Of a DNA stretch of 64,000 nt, positions 1 through 11,256 are shown in pieces. How positions within the stretch are numbered: the stretch's first letter is position 1; each line of letters starts with the position of its first letter. Location of the stretch: contig QPMI01000632.1 of NCBI GenBank assembly GCA_004431415.1, forward strand, positions 1-64,000. The letters are read 5' to 3'. The notes beneath the pieces are model-generated. The model was not told the origin of the DNA, ran no database searches, and worked only from the letters and a program-made list of their open reading frames with translations. Both the position numbers and the translations under genes were made by a program. This DNA is from Cyanophora paradoxa (taxonomy: Eukaryota; Glaucocystophyceae; Cyanophorales; Cyanophoraceae).

Positions 1-2594
1 GGCCAGGATCTGCGGCACGTCCATCGGTGCAGCCTTGTGCACCCAGTCGATCTCCATTTTCCGTCGCTCTTGCTCTTTCCTCGCCGAGGGCTTGCCCTGA
101 TCTGCGGTCGTCCACAGGTTCTCAGAAGGACGGATGGAGAGCTGGCGGAGCCGGGCGGCAACGCTCAGGTGCCTGGAGGGCATGGAGGCGCGCCTGTCTC
201 CGTTGTGCTCGGCTTTCAGATCCAGGTACGTCTCCACTGCCGGCGCCTCGGTGGGGAGGCCGGGGCCGTTGGGGCCGCCGCCTGACTCGCGCCAGTGTCG
301 TGCAGCATCAGAGGCGCGAACGGGCGTCACGCTGCACCGCCGAACGGACAGCAGCAGGTGCTCGCCCCCCTTCACCCCTGTGCCTTCGCCCTGGCCCCGC
401 AGCCGCCTCACACGGAACAGCAGCTGTACGATGTCGTCGGCCTCCAGTAGGGGCATCTTGGCGTCGAAGATTCCGTAGATCTTGTCGAAGTGCGCATCCG
501 AGAAGTCCACGCCCGCCCCCAAGGCCGACGTCGCAATGACTGCGTCGCAGGTCTTGTAGCCGCCCTCCTCGGCCAGATCGAGCTTCTTCACGTGGACCCT
601 GCCGTCGTCACTGTAATCGAACTGTTTATCTCTAGCCTGCCCTATGACAATTCCAATTGTGAAGGGCCCGGGGGCGCAGGCTGGATCTCGCTCCAAGATC
701 TCGGCGGCCTGCTTCCTAAGTGCGCTTGCCAATGCCTGCGCCCGGCCTGCTGTCTCGACGATGATCATGGCGCGCAGGCCGCCGGGGCGGCACCTTGACA
801 TCAGGTCACGCTCGACGGCGGTGGGGCTGTCTGACAGGCGCATCCGCCAGTCGCAGGTCCGCCGATGGTTGAATAGGAGGGCGAGCCGAGCCCCCGTTGC
901 TGCCGCCGACTTGCCAAGGAAAGCGAGGTCCGTGGGCCTCACGTAGCCGTCCAGCGCGACGATTTCCTGTGCGCCCTCGATTCCCCGCCAGAGACGGGCG
1001 CAACGCAGGTTGCGGGGGAGGCTCCGCGCCCCCAGCCCACCGGCCACGGGCTCCAAGGTCGAGCTCAAGGTGAAGTGTCGCGTGAGGGAGGAGAGCTCGT
1101 CGAGCACGACCAGGAGGCGCCCGCCGCCGCCCTCGCCCAGGTCCTCGAGCCCCTGCCAGTCGTCCTGCACCTTGTGAGCCGAATCGATCGTGCAGATGAC
1201 GACCTGTATCCTCGGATCGCGGAAGCCCCACGTCCCGTGAGCGCTCTCGGGGTCCTTGGGGCGCCAGACGTCCGAGTAGAGCACGGCGACCGAGGGGAGG
1301 GAGGCTTCGTCGAGGCGGCGCTTGAGGTCGCGAGAGAAGGCCCGACGGCAGGTGAGCACGAGGATTTTGCGCTTCAACTCGAGCGCCGGGCGGACGTAGG
1401 CTTCAATCAGCGCCTTCGTCTTGCCGGTGTTGAGCCCGCTGCAGATCACGTCGATCCGGCGGGGCGCCCCGGATCGGGCTTCAGTTCGCCAAAGGTCGAT
1501 TCCAGCAGCTCGCGGCTCAGGTACCGCTCGTCCACCTCCCTCGCCGCAAATGGAGCATGGCCGACGGATCGCAGGGCGAGGAGGAGGGACGGGAGGGCGG
1601 TGTCAAGGGAGACGCCGCGCCGAAGGTCCGTTGCGTAGGATTTCGTCTTGGCGCCGCCGCCTCCATCTGAGAGCCTCGCCTGCAGGCTGAAGTTCCAGAT
1701 CTGGACCTCCAGGCGGGAGTTCGGACGCGCCTCCACCTCGAGCTCGAAGGCCAGCGACCCGTCGGGCTCCGTCCTCGCCTGCAGCACCCTCGACGACTCC
1801 AGGCGCAGGTGCACCCCGAGCGCGTCCCCCGCCCTCTCCAGCTCGCCCCGAACCGACATGCTGCCCCGCAGGAGAGCGAGGGCCCGCTTGAGGATCTCGC
1901 CCGCGGCTTGGTCTCCAGCGACCTGTACCCCAGCGGCCTGCTCTGTACCCCTCTCACCGGCGCCTTGTTCCTCTGTCCCTCCATCGGTCCCTCTCCGCTG
2001 GCCCGCCGCCTCCGTCCCTTCTTCGGGCAAGTCGTCAAAGAAGTCCGCGGGCAGATCTTCCAAGAAGTTTGCAGGCAAGCCTACAGCGGGAGCCCCTTTA
2101 GCTCGGCGCAGGCTTACCCCCCCGTCAGGCTCGATGCAGAGGCGGAGCTCCGACCCAGGCGCGAGGCCGCCGAAGAGCCAAGAGAAGATGGTGGAGGCCT
2201 CGGCGCCCTGCAGAACGAAGTGCGCGCTCTGTCCATCCTCCAGCTCGCGGGAGAAGCTGACGCCCCCCGTCCTGCCCACGACAGCCTTCGCGGCATCGCA
2301 AGCCGACTCGCCGGGCGCGACCTGGCAAGGATTCACGCCCGGGGCGAGGCTCAAAGCGTAGACCACCCCCATCGCAGGCGACCAGGCCTTGGAGACCGAG
2401 ACGAACGGGAAGCATGCAAAGAGATCCTCTTCCTCGGCATCTAGATCTGCCTCCTCGGCGAAGGGCAGCTCGTCTAGCAAGTTGACGTGCATAATGTTCG
2501 TTTTGATTTCGCAGTTGATATGCATGAGTGCTTCAGAAAAAGTCGAGTGCAGCACAACCGACGGCCTGGCGGGCAGGAGGGGTTGGGGGATCAC
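1..2594 (-). CDS. Herpesvirus origin-binding-protein-like SF2 helicase (3' end beyond window)
   Basis: Likely an ATP-dependent DNA helicase of the Herpes_ori_bp/UL9-like group, which occurs in large DNA viruses and in some protist genomes. Seen, reading leftward from about 1443: a Walker A-like GLNTGKT, a segment with conserved R near TCRRAFSRDL, a DExx-type box VVLDELSS, then SALGAGVDFSDAHFDKI and a motif VI-like DDIVQLLFRVR, all typical of the family. This part stays open to base 1, so the C-terminus is missing. The upstream half (1446-2594) is in another frame and has no domain I recognise. The switch near 1465 fits a one-base loss or an intron I cannot place. The start is uncertain: ATG candidates lie near 2524 and further upstream. 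Family call fairly secure; cellular role unknown. It could be a remnant of a virus or mobile element rather than a host replication gene. Confidence 0.68.
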
Positions 2595-2712
2595 AGCCCT
2601 GCTAGGGGGTACTCAATATCATGGCATCTAGAGGACCGGGGTACAGGCAAGAGCTCGAGCTCTGCAGACTTGCGGGATGTGACCACCTCTTGGAAACTTC
2701 TATTAGAACTTT

Positions 2713-3321
2713 TCATGAGGTGGACACAACATGTACAGCTGCAGCTGGGCGACTTACAGAGTGCACATCCTTTGCTTCAGCTATCTTGCGCGCCTTTGCT
2801 ATCGCATCATGAGCGGCAAGGCCGTACTCTATCACTGCCGGTTGGCCTGGGCGAAAAGAGACGCGCCAGTAGCGGCTTTCCTTTGATTCTGCAGACAGCT
2901 CGTCAATCATTGCTTGGACTTGGCTCTGTTCGTAGGCTCGCTTCCTCCTCTTTGTCAGACACTTGCCTTTGTTGCTTGGAAGCTTGTCGCCTGCCACAGG
3001 AACCGCCCCAAGCCGACCTCCGCAGTCCATGAGCCGTAGATTCTCCCTGCGCAGGTCCAGCTTGCACCCGCTGATGCTGTCGACGCGCCAGTCGTCGTTG
3101 GGCAGGCCGAGGGGGTACCCGAATAGAAAATGATGAGCGTAGGCCACCTTCCCGTCTGGCAATACTGTGTACGGCCAGCTCTGTCCATCCGCAGAGGCTA
3201 CTTGCCATTGGTACATCCAGAGCGCTGGTGCCCGTCGCTTGTCTACTGTAAAGCTCGTGTAGCCCCCGTTTGGGAGAAGGGCGAAGATAAAAGCTGCATT
3301 CCAATCAAATGATCCAGACAT
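2713..3321 (-). CDS. HNH-like protein with degenerate active site
   Basis: A 202-residue protein starting at the ATG at 3321; the frame is open further upstream but only with non-ATG starts. Residues about 60-97 resemble the HNH fold of homing-type nucleases, with AHHFLFG followed by VDSISGCKLDLRRENLRL. In active relatives the second block reads VDHxxGxxxDNRxxNLR. Here the catalytic His is Ser82 and the Asn is Leu90, so nuclease activity is doubtful. The C-terminal third is basic and then Ala-rich. It lies 118 bases upstream of the helicase on the same strand, so the two could be parts of one mobile or viral remnant, or even one spliced gene. I infer a DNA-binding or former nuclease role only. 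Confidence 0.45.
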   Translation of the reverse strand: MSGSFDWNAAFIFALLPNGGYTSFTVDKRRAPALWMYQWQVASADGQSWPYTVLPDGKVAYAHHFLFGYPLGLPNDDWRVDSISGCKLDLRRENLRLMDCGGRLGAVPVAGDKLPSNKGKCLTKRRKRAYEQSQVQAMIDELSAESKESRYWRVSFRPGQPAVIEYGLAAHDAIAKARKIAEAKDVHSVSRPAAAVHVVSTS

Positions 3322-5440
3322 ATTGCAAATGATGCCGCTGGCTACTACTGGGCTAGCGCTGCCGCACTTGACGTGCTGCTTCAAGCTAAGCTCACTTTGC
3401 CCTAGGCTCAGAAAATGTTGGGCCGAATCAGAAGCTGGCCCGAGAGGGGTACAGCACTTAGTTAGCACCCCAGTGGAGTTAGCCCCCGCGGGGCCCCAGA
3501 GGGGTAAGGCAGTCTGTCAGCAGCTGTGCTTGTTGGTGTCCGCGCGAGGGGTACGCTGACTGTTACTGCCCCGCGTGGGTTAGTGCTAGCCCCCCCTGTT
3601 AGTGTCGGGTGTACGAGATCGCAATATAACACTCAAATCTCCGTGATGCGTGACTCACGCAAACCTCCGAGGGTTAACAATGGATTCATAAAGCTCGAGA
3701 GCTGGCGGTTCGCGGATTCCAGGTCGACGCCCACATATATAAAGTCTTTCTTGGCCCGGCCGCGGCTGATCAGATCCGCCGCGCAGTTCCTGAGCCCGCT
3801 ATCATCCGCCCCACCAACACCGAAGCGCGTGCCCACGCCCGCGCTCGAGCTCGAGCTGAATGCGCCGCGCCCGCGGCCGGCACTTGAAAGTGGTTCGGCC
3901 AAAGCGCTAGCCATTGTTTCAAGTCTGCCACAGCTCTCCGCATCTTGCGCCGGCCGTGGTCGCACTCCGTCTGACACGCCAGGCTGCAGCGCCAGCTGCC
4001 TCGCCCGCGGCCGCGGCCGTTGCAATTGACCATGCATATGACTCTTCGCGCGTGCTGCAGGGATTCTCGCGATCGGCGCACTCGGCACTCCCTCGACTCA
4101 GGACTTGCCTTCTGGATCCGCTGCTGCAAACAGCATCGGTCGCCCCGAGCTCCGCACTCTGCGAGTCCCACGTGCGCCGCGGCGCGCGCCAGCTCTAGAT
4201 CTAGATCTGCCGGCCGCCTGGGCGCCGCGGCGCCCCGTGCTGGATGCTCATCCCCACGAAACTTCTGTGCAGCTATTTTGGTGTCTGCGACTGACGTTTC
4301 GAGCGTGGATCTCGTCGACAAAGCCTCATGCCGGCATCACGTCTTTGGTCCGTGCCCGGCCGCCCTTCCGAGGCGTTCTAGATGTGGGTCTCGGCCCGGC
4401 GCCGGCGAGCCTCTGCTGACGAAGACGCCCCCTCCTAGTCCCCAAGGCTTCCGCATCCCGGGCGGCGGCGCATACGCACGCGATGCACGCTCGGCCCGTC
4501 CGCACGGTGCGCCCCGTTGACGTCGAACTCATCCCCGCCCGCCTTCGGTTTAACTTCCAGAGGGCCGCAGCGCGCCGCAAGGCAGCACTAAGAGCTATCG
4601 CCGGACGTCGATGTGCACGTGGCGGGGCCGGCGCCCGGCCATGTACATTAGATCTAGATCTAGATCAGTAGACCTCAGTCTTTCTTTCCGTTAACGTTCC
4701 TCGTCGCATATTAATATAATGTAATCGATATCGAAGGAAACTACGTTAGATATCGATCTAGAACTTGCTAGCGCTGTTGTTCTTTCTTTCATGATTCAAC
4801 TTCGATTTCGATGTGATTTGAACTAAGCTGGATCATCGGATATCGACAGATGTACATCGATACTATGATAGAGTGAAAAAGTACATGATAGATACTAGTA
4901 CTACGATGCGTTTCGGTCGACCCTGTAAGACGAATCTTATAATTAGACGATGGAAAGCTTCGCGTGGGGCAACTTGCCCGGAAATTCAAACCGTGAACAG
5001 CTGCAGAAAGCTGCATATGCATGCGCAGGGCCTCGGCGCGGCCTCATGCATATATATAGCTGAAAAGGAAGCCATGAACCAAATCTGTACGTGGCTGCAA
5101 CTGCGTCTACTGCTCAAACACGAAGCGTGTGCAGGTTGTCAGTTGTACTACAGTATGAGCGGTGCTGAGCGTTGGCAATTAAATGAGACTTGACGACTGA
5201 AAAAAAATGGAAGCGCCGAGAGGCCGAGAAGGAACCACTACAACAGCTTGAATCTAACAATAATAAAAAGCTATCAAGACCTCTACAAAAGGCGGCACCG
5301 CAGGCGGCGGTGCCACTGTACATGTACTACCCGAAATAAAATACACTTGATAAAGCTGATATCGCATCGATATATCGCGAAGAAATTGCCGAGTTGGCAG
5401 CGCAAGTGCGCCCATGAATGCGGGCGGCCTCGACCTCGCC
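3322..5440. other. Intergenic region, no supported gene
   Basis: Open frames here overlap each other on both strands and look like GC-rich shadows without family motifs. Bases 3440-3610 hold several short direct repeats around GGGGTA and GTTAG. From about 4640 the sequence turns AT-rich, with AGATCTAGATC runs near 4195 and 4650 and many ATCGAT-type palindromes. It probably contains the 3' flank of the PP2C gene and the 5' flank of the HNH-like gene, but I see no certain promoter. Confidence 0.5.
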
Positions 5441-7414
5441 CTACGCGCCGGCCCCCGAGGCGCCGGCGCGGAAGTCGCGGAAGAGGACGACGAGGATGGT
5501 GCAGTTGTCCGTGCTCTTCCGCCCGTACGCCTGCGCGCGCAGTCAGCGGGGGCCGACGCGGCGGGGCCTCCGCAGAATCTGATTCGAACACGGGGGCGCC
5601 CACCTTGTCGCAGACGGCCTTGCCGGCGGCGGCGGGGTCGCCCGTCCTGACGAGGGCCTGCCGCGCGATGCTGACGGCCTCCTTCGACTCCAGCCGGTTC
5701 CATATGCCGTCCGTCGCCACGATCAGGAACTGATTCGAATTCGATCGTCAGATGGACTTTGGGGAACGGGCGCGGGCGCGGCGCCGGCAGCGCGCGGGGC
5801 GCACCTCGTCCTCCCCCGTCAGCTTCGCCTCCAGGATCTAATTCGAATTTGATCGTCAGATCGAGTTCGGGGATTGGGCGCGGCCGCGGGTCGAACCTCG
5901 GGCTCGCAGGTCACAACGTCCGGGCCCAGCTTCTCGGCGGGGAAGCACTGCGGGGCGACTGTGAGGCGCGATCGCGAGCACAACCCCCCGATCCGATACA
6001 ATCGCGTACCCCAGCTCGGAAGTCCTTGAGGCAGATCTCCCCCATCGCCCGGCTCATGGACAGGTACCCCAGGATCTGCGGGGGAGGGTAAAGAGTCAGG
6101 AACCGGCGGGGGTACCGCGAATCGCGAAGTGCGCGCCATGCCCTTGTCGTCGATCCAGGCGCCGTTGCGCTGCACGCGCTCGAGCTCGTCCCGCCGCGCC
6201 GACGGCCGGTGGTCGCAGCTCATGTCCACCGCCTTCCCGCCCCTGCACAGCACCGCGCGGCTGTCTCCGACGTTGCCCTGCGCGGGCGCGGCGAGCCCGG
6301 GTCAGACGCGCGGCCCGCCCGCGCGCTTTTCGTGAATTCCGGATGCACCACCGTGCAGACGCCGTCGAGGATGACGGCGAAGCAGGCCGTGGAGCCGCTC
6401 ACGTCGTTCGTCTCCTTGGCGCGCTGCAGGATGGCCCGGTCCACCTCCGCCACGCCCTGCCGGATCGCCGACTTTGTGTCCGCGCCCGTCTGCGCGATCT
6501 GCGCGACGACGGCGTCAGCGCTTGCAGCGGCCGTGCGCTCTCCTCGCTTGGCTCGCGGCGGCGCGCCTTCTCTATCGATCTCCGCAGCATTTCCGAGCAC
6601 GTTTGCGCCGTACTGTCGCCTGCGTGGCCATCGAACACTCCTGCAGGGGCGCGTCGATCAGGCCGCTGCGGCCGGCGGCCGGCCGCGGCGGGGCGAAGCG
6701 CACCGAAGAAGCTCCCGCTCTTTCCGCACGCCTCGAACGCCCCGATGGCGTAGCGATCCTCCTGGGACTGCCGACCGCGATACTCAGATAAGATAAGAAG
6801 GCGTGGCCTCGCGCGGGCCGCCGGGGTCTCACGTCGCGAGGGCCCTGGAAGCTCTGCAGGCCGTACGGGTGGAGCGCGCCGGTGCCGACCGAGACCGACG
6901 GCAGCGAGCGAATGATTGACTCGAGCTTGTTGTCGTCTCCGAACATGCTCGCGATTTTACTGAAGAAGCCGCGCTCCTCCTTGGGCTTGGCATCCACGTT
7001 CAAGTCCGCAACGATCACGGAAGGCTTAGAAGTCGGAGTGGATGAGCCCCACTGCCCCTTGCTGTCAAAGAGCTTTCCACCTCTCTGCGAGCCTCCGGGT
7101 GTCCCCGGGCCGGTGCCCCAGCCCGCCGACATCGCTCCGTGCATCGAGTTCTCGCGGCTGTACGAGCCGAACGAGCCGTGGCGAGAGCTGTCGCGGCTTC
7201 CGCTGCTCTTGCCGCCGTGCATCGAGACATCCGACTCAGAGCGATCTGCAGATCAGGAGGGGCGATCAGCCCTCCCCCGCGCGCACGCGCGCCCGTTCCG
7301 CGCGCGCGCGCGCGGCCGCATGCCGCGCGGCGGGACACGCGGCATGGCACCTTTGTCCTTTCCGTCTTTCCCCAGCGACTTGAAGAAGCTGAGAAGCGCC
7401 CCGTCCTTCGGCAT
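5441..7414 (-). CDS. PP2C-family Ser/Thr protein phosphatase
   Basis: Metal-dependent phosphatase that removes phosphate from Ser/Thr; probably cytosolic or nuclear, as no signal peptide is visible. Exon 1 starts at ATG 7414 (MPKDGALLSFF...) and splices into a Ser/Gly-rich N-terminal region. PP2C motifs then appear in order across exons: SQEDRYAIG, FGVFDGHAGDS, GSTACFAV, GNVGDSRAVL, CDHRP, YLSMSRAMGE (usually SRAFGD, so the last Asp is Glu), FLIVATDGIWN and STDNCTILVV just before the stop at 5441. Metal-binding Asp residues of DGH, ATDG and DN are present. At least two introns begin GC rather than GT (after RRSIEK and after DDKGM), and two adjacent introns near 5730-5896 share sequence. Substrate unknown. 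Confidence 0.92.
5730..5804 (-). repeat. PP2C intron Y, sharing its 3' half with intron X
   Basis: A 75-nt intron between exons ending GEDE and starting FLIVATDG. Its last 28 nt, including CTGACGATC and AATTCGAAT before CAG, nearly match those of the next intron upstream (5838-5896). The likeness covers the branch-point-like CTGAC and extends weakly into the GC-rich 5' part. Confidence 0.7.
5838..5896 (-). repeat. PP2C intron X, sharing its 3' half with intron Y
   Basis: A 59-nt intron between exons ending TCEPE and starting ILEAKL. Its 3' end carries CTGACGATCAAATTCGAAT before TAG, close to that of intron Y. A third intron of the gene (about 5539-5624) also holds TTCGAATCAGATTC. The pair suggests copying of an intron or an introner-like insertion. 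Confidence 0.68.
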
Positions 7415-8413
7415 GATCGCTACAGGCGTCTGAACTCTGAACCTTGTCGAGCAGCCGAGCTCTCGATGATTTGCGCTGCTGTCCGAGAAAACAAGTTGCA
7501 GAGCTCACGATCGCGACTCACCACCCGCACGCTGCCGCAGCCAGCACGCGCTGAATCACGGTCTCTCAGTCAAGTTACGCGGGGAGCGCCTCTTCGAAGG
7601 CTTCCGCGGTGAGGGGGGTACACGCTGAACGACCTTTCCCGCGCCGCGGCCGCGGCACTGCAGCCCTGGCAGCTGCGGCCGCGCGCAGCCAGCCGCTGAG
7701 CGTCTGGATCCGGATTATACGCGCGCATGTATAGGAGCATGCCGCGGCGCGCGCGGATCACCCGGCGGCCGCGCCCTGCCGCATGCGCGATGCGCCGTAA
7801 TAGCTACCAGGCCTAGGCTAGATCTCTAGATCTGCAACTTAAGCGCAAGCTCAGCGGCTCCGAATTTAAAAGCGTCGATGCCTCTGTGCCGTACGTACTA
7901 GTATACGCGTGCATGTGATGGCAACGTATCATGATGGCATGCGCATGCCGGCGCCTAACGTATGCCTCGAGCTGGTCATCGTTACAGTTCAAATTTCATC
8001 ACGATACGAAACGCACGCCTCAAAAAACGGGAAACTGAACTGACTCTCGCAACGCTCTACCGAGTCACAGGAGTTGGGGGCTGAGGGATGGCGGGCCCGG
8101 CGGGGTCTGCACAAGGGCCTCATACGCAAGCGCGCGGATGCATCGGTCCGGATCCTAGCACTAACGATCAAAAAGAAAGAAGCTAGCGCAAAGCTACACA
8201 CAAGAACAACGGGCTACTGCATACTACTTTCACAGCCTGCTTTGCACGATTAAAGGAGGTCCACAGCCTGCTTGCACGGGAACTAAACAAGAAGAGTAAC
8301 AACATGAAAGAGAGCGTCCGACCCGGCCCCGGAGAAGCATGGGGCCGAGCGGCGAAAGACCCCTCCTCATCGGAAAAGGAAGGCCGAGGGGGCGGCAAGC
8401 AGGGCCGGCCCGT
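7415..8413. other. Intergenic region between PP2C 5' end and AF4-like gene 3' end
   Basis: Both neighbours are on the minus strand, so this should hold the PP2C promoter and the terminator side of the AF4-like gene. I see AGATCTCTAGATCT near 7821, alternating purine/pyrimidine stretches around 7900-7960 and scattered AT-rich sequence, but no open frame with family motifs. Confidence 0.45.
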
Positions 8414-11220
8414 TCAGCGGGGCCCGGCGCTCGCGGCCCGGTCCAGCACTCGCGGGAGGACGTCCCGGATCTGCGCACCGCCCGCCGTCAGCCCGGCCGG
8501 CCCCGCGCTTCCGGTATCCCCCTTTTAGGGGAAGGGGGGTACAGCGCGCCTGCTTGATGGCGTCGAGCGGGTGGGCGGTGGCGTAATCCCGCAGGAGGGC
8601 GTCAAGCTCGCCCTGCTCCTGCCCCCGCTCCGTCTGCCGCGCACGCCCGTCAGCGGCCGCCCCGACCCCGGGCGCGCGCGCCCCGGCCGCGCCCCGGCCG
8701 GCGCGGACCTGGCTGGAGGGGTAGAGGCAGTCCTCGGCGCGGCGCCAGGCGTCCTGGGCCTTGAGGACGAGGCCGAAGCCCTCGAGGAACTCCTGCTGCT
8801 GCTGGCCCGAGGCGGCCGCGCCGGCGGCCGCGGCAGCCCCCGCCCCCGCCTTCTGCGCCGCCGGATCCGCGGGCGCGGGGGAGACGCGCAGGGTCGGGGC
8901 GTGCAGGGCCGGCTGCGGGTGCTGCTGCTGCTGCCGCCCCTCGGGCGCCGGGGCGGCCTGGCCGCTGGGGCTGGGGCCGGCGCTGGGCGGCGAGAGGCCG
9001 CTGCCGGGGGAGGTGTTGGCGGCGGCGGAGGCGGCGCCGGGCTGCCCGCCAAAGATGGCCGGCGCGTTGCGCAGGTGCCGCTCCAGCTGCGGCTTGCGCA
9101 GGAGGAAGGCCCGCATGTAGGCGAGCGCCTGCGCCTTGTAGCAGAGCGCGGCGATGCGGCGCGCCCGCGGCTGCTGGCTCATCGCGTGCCGCGCCGGCGT
9201 GTCGAAGAGGTCGGCGGTGGTGGCGTAGCAGGCGGCGGTGGCGCCGGCGCCGCGCGAGTGGTGCTGGTGCCGCCCGGAGCCGCCCTCGCGGTCGCGGTCC
9301 GCGGCCTCCTGGCACTCCTGCCAGTACGCGTACTCGAGGAACTTGAGGCCCGACTGGAGGTACATGTCCACAGCGTCCAGCTTGCTGAAGTCCGGTTGCT
9401 GCCCCCGCCACCCCCGGGGTCAGCAGGGAGAGGGGGGGAGGGCGAGGGGAGGGGTGGGGGCCCTCGGCCCACCTTCATGAACTTGTCGGCGGTGCGCTTG
9501 AGCCCGACGGCCTCCTTGTTCAGCGCCTGCGCGCTCTCCCGCGCCAGCGGCCGGTCGTACGCGAACTGCGGCCGGGGGCCCGACCCCGCCGCCCGCGCCG
9601 CCCCGGCCCCCGCCGGCGAGCGCAATGAGCCGCCGCTCTGCGAGCCGGCTGCGCCGGCCTGCGCGGGGCGCGGCGGCGCGGAGTACGACCGGGTTCCCTC
9701 TGCGGCAGCCGCCAACGGCGCAAGCGACGACGGGGCCGAGCCGCCTGCCGCCGAGTCGGCCCGAGGCTCCCGCTCCCCGTCGCGCGGGGCCAGGGCGCCG
9801 GACGCCGCGCCGGCCTCGGCATCCGCCGCCCGGGCCCGCTTCGCGCGCGGGCTCGAAGGCCGGGCGGGGGCCGCCTCCTCCGACTCCCGGCCGCGCTTCT
9901 GCCCGCCCCGCTCCGAGGACACCTCCGCGGCGCCGGTCGGGGTGCGCGCCTCGCCCGCGCCGCCGGAGCGGTCGCTGCCGGGCCCCTCGGCCGAGGGCGA
10001 GGGCGAGCGCCGCGCCGGCGAGGCGGGCCCCGAGCCGGCCGACGAGGGCGTGAAGGGCTGATCCTGCGGCCCCTCGTCCGCGCTGCCGCCGCCGTTGGGC
10101 GCGCCCCGGCCCCGCGAGCCGCCCCGCTCCTCGCTCCTCCGCCCGCTCCGCCCCCGGCTCCGGCTGCGGCTCCGGCTGCGGCTCCTGCTGCGGCTGCGGC
10201 TCCTGCTGCGGCTTGAGGACCGGCTGCTGCTGCCCGGCGGCCGGAGCGCCGTCGGCTGCTGCGCTCGCGCCCGCTCCGCCGGTCGCGATCGCGGTCCCTG
10301 TCCCGCCTGTCCCGGTCGCGGACCCGCTTGCGGCTGCGGCTGCGGCTGCGGCTGCGGCTGCGGCTGCGACGCCGGCGCGGCGAGCGGTTTCCGCGACGCT
10401 GCGAGGCCGGGGAGGAGTCCTCGGAGCTCGTCGAGCGACTCGCGCGCCTCCGGCCTGACCGCCGCGACCCGCCGCCGCCGCCGCCGCCACCGCCGCCTCG
10501 TTCGCCGCCGCCGCCCCGCCTCGACGGCGAGCGGGATCCGTCCCGCCCGCCGCGGCCGCGCCCCGAGCTCTCCTCGCTCCCGCGGCGGCGCTCCTCGGTG
10601 CCCCGCCCCTCCGCGAGTCGCCGCCCTCCACGCCGCTGCCCGCCCGCCCTCCGACCGCTGCGGCGGCGGCGCGGAGCTCGACGGGCCCTCGTCGGCGCGC
10701 GCCACGGGCGGCCCGGACTCGCCGCCCTTGCGCTTGCGGGGAATGCTCGGCAGGTCCGAGAGCGTGTAGTGGCCCGAGCGCAGCGCCTCCCCTGTGAGGG
10801 ACGGCCGGCGCGCCCCTGCGGGCGGCCCCGCCGGTCTCTCCCGATCGGGCGACTCTGCCCGGCGCGCCTTCTCACGCTGCCGGGGCCGCGCCGACTCGCG
10901 ATCCGCCGCCCGCTCCTGAGAGCGCTCCCGCTCCCGCTCGAGCTCCCGTTCGCGCTCGGACTCCCGCCTGCGCTCGGCCTTCTCGGCGGAGAGCTCGCCC
11001 CAGCCGACCGCCGAGGGCGAGGCCGGCGGGAGGGGCGTGACGTCCCCCTCCGTCGGCTCGGCCGTGGGCGGCGCCAGCGAGCCGCGCCCCCCGTCGCCGG
11101 GCGAGGCGGCGAGGCCGGCGCCGGCGCGCCGAATGGATCGTCCAGCTCCATCGGGGCCGCCGGCGCCGGCGAGCGGCCCCGCCCCTGCTTCGGCCTCCGC
11201 TGCGGCTCCGGCTCGGGCTC

Positions 11221-11256
<36 letters not shown>

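Noticed and set aside
3633-4520. Genes on overlapping frames at 3633-4520
   Set aside because: Competing frames on both strands, no motifs, low-complexity Arg/Ala-rich products.
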